This document shows positions 8,591 to 15,526 of a DNA stretch of 64,000 nt, one piece after another. Under the pieces are notes generated by a model. It ran no database searches. It had not been told where the DNA came from and saw nothing but the letters and a program-made list of their open reading frames with translations. The stretch covers positions 930,001 through 994,000 of the forward strand of contig NZ_JACHGJ010000002.1 in assembly GCF_014207565.1 (NCBI RefSeq), in the 5' to 3' direction. This stretch comes from Spirochaeta isovalerica. Its GTDB lineage: Bacteria > Spirochaetota > Spirochaetia > DSM-2461. How positions within the stretch are numbered: the first letter of the stretch is position 1; every line of letters begins with the position of its first letter. The position numbers and the translations under genes are program-made.

Positions 8591-8811
8591 CCGAATCCTA
8601 CGGTGAATACTCACTCGAACCGCTGCCGAAAAAGGTGCGGTCCGGGAGGTATTCCGTCAATGTAATAATCTCCCGGATTGTCGGCGGAGAGCGGCATACT
8701 GTCCGTTTCTCTGCTGAGGACGGCATCCACTATATTCTGGAGATCGAAGCGGCAAAAGAAGCTATTAATCTCGGTAGAAATCTAATTGACCGGGGACTTG
8801 TCGGTTTCTGA
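8587..8811 (+). CDS. small hypothetical protein
   Basis: 74 residues starting at a GTG that overlaps the previous stop codon (GTGA), a sign of translational coupling. Features: RSGRYSVNVIISRIVGGERHTVRFSAEDGIHYILEIEAAKEAINLGRNLIDRGLVGF, that is, a beta-strand pair followed by an amphipathic helix. No family is recognised. The conserved junction suggests that it works with its upstream partner. Confidence 0.5.
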   Translation: MTESYGEYSLEPLPKKVRSGRYSVNVIISRIVGGERHTVRFSAEDGIHYILEIEAAKEAINLGRNLIDRGLVGF

Positions 8812-8866
8812 TCGGTAAACTATCATTTACTATCAGTAGATGTGAAGTCTCTACCCGTTTTACCGA
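8812..8866 (+). other. structured leader or weak terminator upstream of the DUF1349 gene
   Basis: TCGGTAAA (8812-8819), directly after the stop codon of the previous gene, pairs with TTTACCGA (8859-8866). Inside the loop GTAGA can pair with TCTAC. No T run follows, so it may be an RNA-stability or regulatory element rather than a classical terminator. The role is inferred only. Confidence 0.3.
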
Positions 8867-8894
8867 CAGATCAGATCAGATTTCCGGAGGCGCC

Positions 8895-9461
8895 ATGATA
8901 AAAAGCGGCAAAATATCAGATAGATATATATGGTTCAACGAACCCGAATTCGAAATTCTCGATAAGCGGTTGAAAATACGGACTTCTCCCCATACGGACT
9001 TCTGGCAGCGCACCCATTACGGTTTCAGAAGGGACAACGGCCACTGTCTTCTCACCCCGGCCAGCGGTGATTTTACGTTATCGGTCCGGACTGAATTTTC
9101 AGGGAACAGGCAGTACGACCAATGCGGCCTGATCATCCGTCTCGACGAGGAGAACTGGATCAAAGCATCCACGGAATTTGAAACAGAGAAGCATTCGAGG
9201 CTCGGATCTGTTGTGACAAATCATGGTTATTCCGACTGGGCTACGGTCGACGTCTTCGGCGGCATCAGCCTGATGTGGTACCGCATAAAGAAAGAGAGTC
9301 AGGATTTTTTCATCGATTACTCGAAAGACGGTATGGAGTGGCATCAGCTCAGGATCGCCCATCTCCATGAACCTTTTTCGGAGATCTCTGTCGGAGTGTA
9401 TGCCTGCAGCCCCATGGAAAGTTCCTTTGACGCCTTTTTTGACAATTACATTCTGGAGTGA
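8895..9461 (+). CDS. DUF1349 (concanavalin A-like lectin/glucanase fold) protein
   Basis: 188 residues, the normal length for DUF1349 proteins. Family markers include TSPHTDFWQRTHYGFRRDNGH, FTLSVRTEFSGNRQYDQCGLIIRLDEENWIKAS, EFETEKHSRLGSVVTNHGYSDWAT and WYRIKKESQDFFIDYSKDGMEWHQLRIAHLHE. The jelly-roll fold suggests carbohydrate binding, but the biological role is unsettled. No signal peptide is seen. GGAGG precedes the ATG at 7 bases. It opens a run of overlapping small genes on the plus strand. Confidence 0.8.
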   Translation: MIKSGKISDRYIWFNEPEFEILDKRLKIRTSPHTDFWQRTHYGFRRDNGHCLLTPASGDFTLSVRTEFSGNRQYDQCGLIIRLDEENWIKASTEFETEKHSRLGSVVTNHGYSDWATVDVFGGISLMWYRIKKESQDFFIDYSKDGMEWHQLRIAHLHEPFSEISVGVYACSPMESSFDAFFDNYILE

Positions 9462-9719
9462 ATGATGAAAATCTACCAAACACCCGAGGGAGTGGAGCAG
9501 TACTGCAAAATGGCCGAAGGCTATGATTTTTCCCGCAAAGTCTATCAGCATATTCCTCTCGGGGAGCTAAAAGAGGTTTTCAAAGGTCAGCGCCGGATCC
9601 TTACCGATAAAGGCGTGATCATCCACAGCTTCTGGATCGGCGGAAAGATTGTTGATATGGAAAAATACACAGAGTTTGAAGATGGCGATTCCCTTTTCAT
9701 AATAGGAGTGAAGAAATAA
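9462..9719 (+). pseudogene. internally deleted SAM-dependent methyltransferase relic or mini-protein
   Basis: 85 residues. The first ~21 residues (MKIYQTPEGVEQYCKMAEGYD) and the parts QHIPLGELKEVFKGQRRILTD, GVIIHSFWIGGK and EKYTEFEDGDSLFIIGVKK match, in order, separate segments of a common class I methyltransferase family of about 200 residues, as I remember it. The middle, with the SAM-binding Rossmann core (glycine motif I), and a second short segment after HSFW are missing, both in frame. It cannot bind SAM in the normal way. The frame is open and sits tightly between neighbours (TGA-ATG, TAATG), so it may still be translated. It is either a degraded gene or a retained small protein. Confidence 0.6.
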
Positions 9720-10414
9720 TGCCGACCATGTACGAAATCTATGACAAGCACTCCTATGAATACGATGAGCTGTTGCGTTTTGAAGACCATGATAAGAATC
9801 TTCCGGCGAAGCTGAACCAGTTGTTCGATTTCCGGGGAAAAAAGGTCCTGGAGTTCGGAACAGGTACAGGAAGGCTCACAGCTATGTACGGGCCTTCAGC
9901 AAAGAAAATCCTCTGCTACGACCGGTCAGGCCATATGCTCGATAAAGCGAAGGTCAATCTGAGTGAACTCAGTGAAAAAATAACTTTCGGTTTTTGTGAC
10001 AATAATGATATCGGCTTGCTCGAGGAGACGGGAGATTTCCTTATCGAAGGGTGGAGCTTCGGCCATACCGTATCCGATTTTGTCGATGGTTATGTCGATA
10101 AGGCCGATGAACTGATTAATTCGAGTCTGAACCTGGTAAATCCCGGTGGAACGGTCATCCTGATCGAAACGCTCGGGACAAATGCCGAAGAACCCGGTCC
10201 TCCCACTGAGATTCTGAAAGAGTATTACCGTCTTCTAGAAGAAAAATACGGTTTTACGAGGGTTGTGATTCCCACTGATTACAAATTCAATTCCGTAGAG
10301 GAAGCGGCGCGCATCTGCGGGTTCTTTTTCGGTGCAGAAGCTGAAGAGGCCATTCGGGAAAAGAGGTCGCCTATGGTCAAAGAGTTTACCGGACTCTGGT
10401 ACAAGAGTGTATGA
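9719..10414 (+). CDS. class I SAM-dependent methyltransferase
   Basis: 231 residues. Motif I is intact as VLEFGTGTGRLTAMY near residues 41-55, followed by the acidic ribose-binding position (CYDRSGHML) and the motif for strand 4 (FLIEGWSFGH). The C-terminal half (PGGTVILIETLGTNAEEPGPPTEILKEYYRLLEE) resembles UbiE/Mg-protoporphyrin-type small-molecule methyltransferases. The start overlaps the relic methyltransferase stop by one base (TAATG). The acceptor substrate is unknown. Confidence 0.8.
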   Translation: MPTMYEIYDKHSYEYDELLRFEDHDKNLPAKLNQLFDFRGKKVLEFGTGTGRLTAMYGPSAKKILCYDRSGHMLDKAKVNLSELSEKITFGFCDNNDIGLLEETGDFLIEGWSFGHTVSDFVDGYVDKADELINSSLNLVNPGGTVILIETLGTNAEEPGPPTEILKEYYRLLEEKYGFTRVVIPTDYKFNSVEEAARICGFFFGAEAEEAIREKRSPMVKEFTGLWYKSV

Positions 10415-10869
10415 ATCTTATCAAAGTCATTTCCCGATTTGATGATATCTCCGATCCCGATGCTCTTATCTTTCTGATGAGCCAGCAGATGGCAACCTAC
10501 GGTGCTGATCCTGATAAGGAAAGACTTCGGAAGGGACTGATCAACGCTCTGAAAGAAAGCAGCAGAGCCGTTCTATTTCTCAAATCTGATACCGGAGGGA
10601 AACCGGAAGCCTTTGCCTTCGCCAATATCTGTTCCGGACTGGAATCGGGAGGAGATTATCTCTGGATAAATGAACTGTATGTGGATGAGTTATTACGCAA
10701 TAGGGGTGTGGCTACGGAAATCCTGAATTTTATTGACTCCTGGTGCCGGGAGAACGATCTTGTCTATATAGCCTGTTCCTCGGGATTGAAAAATGATGCG
10801 GCGTTAAGCCTCTATAGAAAGAACGGTTTTGTCACAAGCGAAACCATCTGGGTAGACAAGGAGTTATAG
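10411..10869 (+). CDS. GNAT family N-acetyltransferase
   Basis: 152 residues, coupled to the methyltransferase by an ATGA overlap. The GNAT core is visible: strand 4 WINELYVDEL, the acetyl-CoA loop LLRNRGVATEILNFI, and the C-terminal motif LKNDAALSLYRKNGFV. The N-terminus (FDDISDPDALIFLMSQQMATYGADPD) resembles aminoglycoside/amine acetyltransferase-like members, but substrate assignment is not possible. Confidence 0.82.
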   Translation: MNLIKVISRFDDISDPDALIFLMSQQMATYGADPDKERLRKGLINALKESSRAVLFLKSDTGGKPEAFAFANICSGLESGGDYLWINELYVDELLRNRGVATEILNFIDSWCRENDLVYIACSSGLKNDAALSLYRKNGFVTSETIWVDKEL

Positions 10870-10872
10870 AAT

Positions 10873-11328
10873 ATGCAGATATCGGCATCCAATGTTCAGG
10901 AATATATGGATCAGATCCCCGAAGAGAGAAAGGACGCCTTCCGGAAAATCCGTCAGGTCATTCTCGATAATCTGCCGGAGGGGTTCGCCGAAGAAATGAG
11001 TTACGGCATGCCCGGATTTGTGGTTCCCCATTCCATTTATCCCGCTGGGTATCACTGCAAGCCCGAAGAGCCGCTTCCCTTTATCAGCCTGGCTTCCCAG
11101 AAGAATTTTATCGCCCTCTATCATATGGGAATCTACTCGGATGAAAATCTGCTGAACTGGTTCCGGGAGGAATACGCCAAAACCTGCCGGACAAAACTCG
11201 ATATGGGGAAAAGCTGTATCCGCCTTAAAAAAATGGACGATATCCCCTTCGGGCTTATTGGCGAGCTGGCTACGAAAATAACAGTCAGTCAGTGGATTGA
11301 AATTTACGAGTCATCTGTGAAAAAATAG
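10873..11328 (+). CDS. DUF1801 / YdhG-like domain protein
   Basis: 151 residues. Typical elements are VQEYMDQIPEERKDAFRKIRQVILDNLPEGFAEEMSYGMPGFVV and the C-terminal GKSCIRLKKMDDIPFGLIGELATKITVSQWI, with FIALYHMGIYS between. This matches the YdhG/DUF1801 fold (related to frataxin-like and YjbR families), whose function is unknown. It is separated by only 3 bases from the acetyltransferase gene and 5 bases from the next, so it belongs to the same transcript. Confidence 0.8.
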   Translation: MQISASNVQEYMDQIPEERKDAFRKIRQVILDNLPEGFAEEMSYGMPGFVVPHSIYPAGYHCKPEEPLPFISLASQKNFIALYHMGIYSDENLLNWFREEYAKTCRTKLDMGKSCIRLKKMDDIPFGLIGELATKITVSQWIEIYESSVKK

Positions 11329-11333
11329 CCCCT

Positions 11334-11984
11334 ATGGATAAAGACAGGATCATAGCCCTGACAGAGAAATTTGTACGGGAGGAGATGGATGGCGCCGAGG
11401 GCGGGCACGACTGGTGGCATACCGACCGGGTCAGAAAGCTGGCTGTACATATCAATAATACTGAAAAAGCCGATGCCTTTATTGTCGAACTGGGGGCTTT
11501 GCTTCACGATATCGCCGATTCGAAATTCCACAATGGAGACGAGTCCCTTGGGCCGGCAGTTGCCAGTCGATTTCTGGAATCGAAGCAGATCGATGGAAAT
11601 ACCATAGAACACATTGAAAATATCATAACTCACATATCGTTCAAAGGGGGAGGGGAACAGCTCTTCCGGTCTCCCGAGCTGGATATCATTCAGGATGCCG
11701 ATCGCCTTGACGCTTTGGGAGCGGTGGGCATAGCCAGAACATTCAATTACGGCGGCTTTAAAAACAGGGAAATTTACAATCCCGCCATTCCGCCGAACCT
11801 CACTATGAGCCGCGAGGAATACAAGAACAGCACAGCGCCTACTATCAATCATTTTTATGAGAAGCTTCTTCTACTGAAAGACAGGATGAATACGGAGACG
11901 GGCCGGAAAATGGCAGAGCACCGTCACAGTTTCCTCGAAACCTTCCTCGAAGAGTTCTACCGTGAATGGGACGGTGAACTGTGA
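11334..11984 (+). CDS. HD-domain metal-dependent phosphohydrolase (YedJ-like)
   Basis: 216 residues with a complete HD signature: a first His in GGHDWWHTDRVRKLA, the HD pair in ALLHDIADSKF, a helix with ENIITHISF, and the distal Asp in IQDADRLDALGAVGIARTF. The spacing corresponds to the YedJ/YpgQ group of HD hydrolases, some of which act on nucleotides. The substrate is not predictable here. Its stop overlaps the GTG of the next gene (GTGA). Confidence 0.85.
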   Translation: MDKDRIIALTEKFVREEMDGAEGGHDWWHTDRVRKLAVHINNTEKADAFIVELGALLHDIADSKFHNGDESLGPAVASRFLESKQIDGNTIEHIENIITHISFKGGGEQLFRSPELDIIQDADRLDALGAVGIARTFNYGGFKNREIYNPAIPPNLTMSREEYKNSTAPTINHFYEKLLLLKDRMNTETGRKMAEHRHSFLETFLEEFYREWDGEL

Positions 11985-12238
11985 CCTGCCGGAAGGGCTG
12001 CGGAGCCTGCTGTATAGCTATTTCCATTTCATCACCGATTCCGGGAATGCCCGACGGTAAAAAAGCCGGAGAAAGGTGTATACATCTCGATGAAAAGTAC
12101 GGTTGCCGGATTCACGGTAGAGCAGATTACCCGCAGGTCTGCCGCGAATTAAGGCCGGACCACGAAATGTGCGGAGAGACCAGAGAGGAAGCTCTAGCCT
12201 ATCTAGAGGAGCTGGAAAGGCTTACAGCACCCGGCTGA
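11981..12238 (+). CDS. YkgJ-type cysteine-cluster protein
   Basis: 85 residues starting with GTG in a 4-base overlap. The CxxGCGACC start (residues 3-11), followed by CIHLDEKYGCRIHGRADYPQVCRELRP, matches the YkgJ cysteine-cluster family, in which 8 or so conserved Cys probably bind zinc or an iron-sulfur centre. This copy is short compared with most family members (about 100-150 residues). Its 3' end overlaps the convergent diguanylate cyclase gene by 17 bases. The function is unknown. Confidence 0.75.
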   Translation: MTCRKGCGACCIAISISSPIPGMPDGKKAGERCIHLDEKYGCRIHGRADYPQVCRELRPDHEMCGETREEALAYLEELERLTAPG

Positions 12239-13100
12239 ATCCCTTTCCTTCGCTTTTAACCTGATACAGGGCTTTGTCCGCAGTAATGATCAGTTCCTCG
12301 GCGCTCATTCCCTTATGGAACTGGGCGCCTCCGTAACTGCCTTTTACGGGGATCATGCCGGGCAGTTCTATTTTCAGGCTCGTCAGTTTATTCAGATACC
12401 GGCGGCACTTTTCTTTTTCCGTATCGGGGAAAATCAGGCAGAATTCATCACCGCCGAAACGGCCCATGGTATCTTTTGTCCTTATCCTCTCCATGACCGT
12501 CTCGACAAAAAGTATAAGGGCCCTGTCTCCGGTCATATGTCCGTAGCTGTTATTGATATTGCGAAAATCGTCGAGATCGCACATAGCCAGACAGAAGGGC
12601 TTGTCATCATAGGCGGCCATTTCGATTTTCCCTTTGAGAATTTTCATAAAATGGCTTTTGTTTACCGCTCCTGTCAGAGTGTCATGGGTCGCTGTGTATT
12701 CCAGTTCCTGGAGAATCTTCCAATGTTCCAGAGCGTTGAACAATGTCCGCGACAGCAGCGCTCCCTGACTGAGGTATTCTTTGCTCAAATAATCACTGGC
12801 TCCCGCCTCCAGGCTCTGGAGCAGCAGACTGTCATCGTCATGACCGGTCAGTATGACGAAAGGAATCTGGCGGAACTCGTTTTTGAGAATTCTTAAAGTC
12901 GAGTCTTTTGTGCTGTCCGGCAGTTCCAGATCTGCCAGGAAAATATCGAAGAGTCCCGTATCCTTCAGTTTCAGAGCTTCTTCCATATACTCGATAAAAG
13001 TCATTTGGAATTTCCAGATTTTTGACTTTTCAAGCTGTGCCCTGACCACTTCCTGAATATATCTGTCATCTTCCAGAATCAGAACCCGAATTACGTCCAT
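12222..13100 (-). CDS. response regulator diguanylate cyclase (REC-GGDEF)
   Basis: About 292 residues from ATG 13100. An upstream in-frame start (13148) would run past the promoter. The N-terminal receiver domain has LILEDD near residues 7-12, phospho-acceptor Asp57 in FLADLELPD, FVILTGHDD and a terminal Lys (YLSKEYL). The C-terminal GGDEF domain carries an intact GGDEF in MGRFGGDEFCLIFP. An RxxD inhibitory site (RTKD) lies five residues before it, so product inhibition by c-di-GMP is expected. The PilZ protein in the chemosensory operon is a possible receptor. The cognate kinase is not defined. A TATAAT lies 6 bases before the ATG, suggesting a leaderless mRNA. Confidence 0.9.
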   Translation of the reverse strand: MDVIRVLILEDDRYIQEVVRAQLEKSKIWKFQMTFIEYMEEALKLKDTGLFDIFLADLELPDSTKDSTLRILKNEFRQIPFVILTGHDDDSLLLQSLEAGASDYLSKEYLSQGALLSRTLFNALEHWKILQELEYTATHDTLTGAVNKSHFMKILKGKIEMAAYDDKPFCLAMCDLDDFRNINNSYGHMTGDRALILFVETVMERIRTKDTMGRFGGDEFCLIFPDTEKEKCRRYLNKLTSLKIELPGMIPVKGSYGGAQFHKGMSAEELIITADKALYQVKSEGKGFSRVL

Positions 13101-13106
13101 GCATTT

Positions 13107-13131
13107 ATTATAGTACAAGTTGCCATGCAAC
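13107..13131. promoter_or_regulatory. compact divergent promoter region with inverted repeat
   Basis: Only 24 bases separate the two start codons. On the minus strand TATAAT (13107-13112) lies 6 bases before ATG 13100. On the plus strand TATAGT (13109-13114) lies 10 bases before ATG 13125. An inverted repeat GTTGC-CAT-GCAAC (13119-13131) covers the plus-strand ATG; its half-sites equal those of the marR-type palindrome at 1216-1229. No good -35 was found for either direction, so promoter assignment is tentative. Confidence 0.4.
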
Positions 13132-15359
13132 ATTCCATGAATTACCATTTAAAAAGTATGGAACAACCTTCCTTCGTTCAGGGAGATTTGTCTTCTCTTC
13201 TCATGGCGGTTCGGACAGCTCTCTTTCTTATCGATATAGAAAGCGGAACCATTGTTTTTGCCAACGAAAAGGCAGGCGAGCTGGTGGGCATCCCTTTCAG
13301 TGAGCTTTCGGGCCGAAATTGCAAAGGAACGATCTGTGCCGAATCCGGTATCAAATGCGCCGATTGCGCTCATGATCATATTGTTGATGAAGAACTGGCC
13401 TATATCAGCCATTCCGACGGTTCATTTATTCCTGTAGTCAAATCCCTCCGCACAGTCCGGCTCCGCAGCAGGGTTTTCCTGCTTGAAACCTATTATGATA
13501 TTTCAAATATAAAAAAGACTTTTTCTGAAACGGAACGGCAGATGAAGGAAGCTCTGGAGCTGTCGGAAAAAGCCAACCGCCTTATGGAGGGACGGGAAGC
13601 GAGAATCCGCGATATAAAAAAAGAAATCAATGATTTAACCACCCGTCTGGGATGGGGGGAGGTCTACAGAGATTTCAGAGAAGAGGATTTCAACAATAAT
13701 ACGGATCTTTCCGATCCCGCGGAACTGAGAAAGAACGCCCTGAGCCTGGCGGAAGACGCGGTAATAGAAAGGCAGAAAGCTGTTGAGGCTCATAGGGAAC
13801 TTCTCATCATCAAGCATGCGGTCAACAGTTCGAACGACGCCATGACGATAACCAGATCCAATGGCGATGTGTATTTCAGGAATACGACGTTTGATGAGCT
13901 TTTCTGTTTTTCCCCTGCTGAAATTATGGCTGCCGGACTGGATAATCTCTTTCCCGACAGAGGATTATACGAGCAGTTGAACGCTTATGTCAGAGAGGGG
14001 AAAAGCTGGAGCGATACGGTTGAAGTCCGCAAGTCTGACGGCATGCCGCTTACGGTCCTTCTCCGACTCTCACCCATATACGATGAAGAGGATCAGCTTC
14101 TGGGCAGTATCTGGCATTTTATCGATATATCCAGGCAGGTTGAGTATCAGAAGCAGATTGTTGAGGACCTTAAGGAGAAGCAGGAACTGCTGCGCAAAGC
14201 GGTTATTCTGCAGAACAGTTATATTCAGAAAAAACTGCCTTTCGATGATTCATTCAATATAGAAGGCCTGTTTTTTCCCTGTGAGAATCTTGGCGGTGAT
14301 TTCTTCCGGGTCCTGAAAGGGCTTTGTGACAATAAACTCATTTTTATATTGGGAGACTGTACGGATCACGGCATTCGGGCTTCCATGGATGCGTCGCTTC
14401 TGCTCAGCCTGACAGAGCCCCATATCCACAATCTTTATAATGGCAACAGGACCGATCTCTTTATGACTGAAGTGAGCCGCCATTTTGCCCTGACGGCCGA
14501 TGAAGATCAGTTTCCCACCATGTTTGTCATGGTGATCGATTGCGAAGAAGGAATGGTTTACTATTCCAGCGCCAATGCGACCAATCCTCTCATCTGCAGA
14601 AAAGGTGCGGTCGAGCGCCTTCCTCATGCTGCGGGACTGCACATAGGATATGAGGAAAAACCGGAGTACGAGAGGAAAAGTTTTAAACTCGAACAGGATG
14701 CCCGGCTGATTCTCTTTTCCGATGCTCTGATGGAAATTCTCGATGATGGGCTCATTCACTACGATACGGGACCGATCCGTCATCTTCTGGAACACAGCGA
14801 GAAAAATCTCGGAGTCCATTTAAACTATATAGTTGAACATCTGCTCGATGACAGTGAAGGCTTTAATACGAGCGATGATATGACTCTTCTCCTTCTGGAG
14901 TACAAGCCTCCAGTCAGGCTTTCCTATAAATTTTCAAGTCTGGAACAGTGGAAAGACATACACGATCAGATCCGTGATCTGCTGGAAAAATATGATTACA
15001 GGTATGACGAGGTTACGCCCATGGCAATCGCCCTCGACGAAATGGTCATTAATGCCGTGGTCCATGGAAACAAAAATGATGTGTTAAAAAACGTAGTGGT
15101 TGAAGGATCTGTGAGCTGTCAAACCATTGAATTCTCCATTACCGATCAGGGACAGGGATTTGACTGCGGGAAGCTGTCCGACCCCACGGAAGTTCTGGAG
15201 GAGCTTATGGAAGAGGATAATCCGCAGGAATACACTCACGGTCGGGGCATTTGGATTTCCCGTGTCTATGTGGATAGCCTCGCATACTCCGATAAAGGCA
15301 ACAGCGTCACTCTTGTTCTGGGGAAGAAAGAGAGGCGTGTCCGAATTTCCAATGAATAA
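13125..15359 (+). CDS. PAS-PAS-SpoIIE phosphatase-HATPase signalling protein
   Basis: 744 residues, cytoplasmic. Order: a Cys-rich PAS domain (about 25-130, with NCKGTICAESGIKCADC), a coiled coil with LMEGREARIRDIKKEI, a second PAS domain (about 225-345), and a PP2C-like SpoIIE phosphatase (about 380-590). The phosphatase has ENLGGDFFRVL, GDCTDHG for the metal-binding Asp, and the late TSDDMTLLLLEY. Last comes an RsbW-type HATPase (about 600-735) with DEMVINAVVHGN, DQGQGFD and HGRGI. Such proteins control phosphorylation of STAS-domain antagonists; two STAS proteins are encoded at 36274 and 41582. Which STAS it acts on is inference. A longer paralogue lies at 44450-47470. The precise start could also be one of the next two Met codons. 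Confidence 0.85.
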   Translation: MQHSMNYHLKSMEQPSFVQGDLSSLLMAVRTALFLIDIESGTIVFANEKAGELVGIPFSELSGRNCKGTICAESGIKCADCAHDHIVDEELAYISHSDGSFIPVVKSLRTVRLRSRVFLLETYYDISNIKKTFSETERQMKEALELSEKANRLMEGREARIRDIKKEINDLTTRLGWGEVYRDFREEDFNNNTDLSDPAELRKNALSLAEDAVIERQKAVEAHRELLIIKHAVNSSNDAMTITRSNGDVYFRNTTFDELFCFSPAEIMAAGLDNLFPDRGLYEQLNAYVREGKSWSDTVEVRKSDGMPLTVLLRLSPIYDEEDQLLGSIWHFIDISRQVEYQKQIVEDLKEKQELLRKAVILQNSYIQKKLPFDDSFNIEGLFFPCENLGGDFFRVLKGLCDNKLIFILGDCTDHGIRASMDASLLLSLTEPHIHNLYNGNRTDLFMTEVSRHFALTADEDQFPTMFVMVIDCEEGMVYYSSANATNPLICRKGAVERLPHAAGLHIGYEEKPEYERKSFKLEQDARLILFSDALMEILDDGLIHYDTGPIRHLLEHSEKNLGVHLNYIVEHLLDDSEGFNTSDDMTLLLLEYKPPVRLSYKFSSLEQWKDIHDQIRDLLEKYDYRYDEVTPMAIALDEMVINAVVHGNKNDVLKNVVVEGSVSCQTIEFSITDQGQGFDCGKLSDPTEVLEELMEEDNPQEYTHGRGIWISRVYVDSLAYSDKGNSVTLVLGKKERRVRISNE

Positions 15360-15370
15360 AATTTGATTAA

Positions 15371-15417
15371 TTGAAAATCTTCACTCAAACTTATTATAGT
15401 TACACAAAGTTTGTAAC
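15371..15417 (+). promoter_or_regulatory. promoter and inverted repeat upstream of first MCP
   Basis: TTGAAA (15371-15376), an 18-base spacer and TATAGT (15395-15400) form a likely sigma-70 promoter. An inverted repeat GTTACA-N7-TGTAAC (15399-15417) covers the expected start of transcription and may be an operator. The leader to ATG 15527 is about 120 bases and contains two copies of ATATTCTCTT. Confidence 0.5.
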
Positions 15418-15526
15418 AATTGTGGAGATATTCTCTTGCTTGTGAACACGAATATTCTCTTTGAGTTCAATCATTTCCTTTCATTATTTTTATTATTTGG
15501 TAAAAACTATATCCGGAGGGCTCTAT

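Noticed and set aside
15421-15526. Two ATATTCTCTT repeats in the first MCP leader
   Set aside because: Only two copies with imperfect flanks; no clear regulatory meaning beyond chance in AT-rich sequence.
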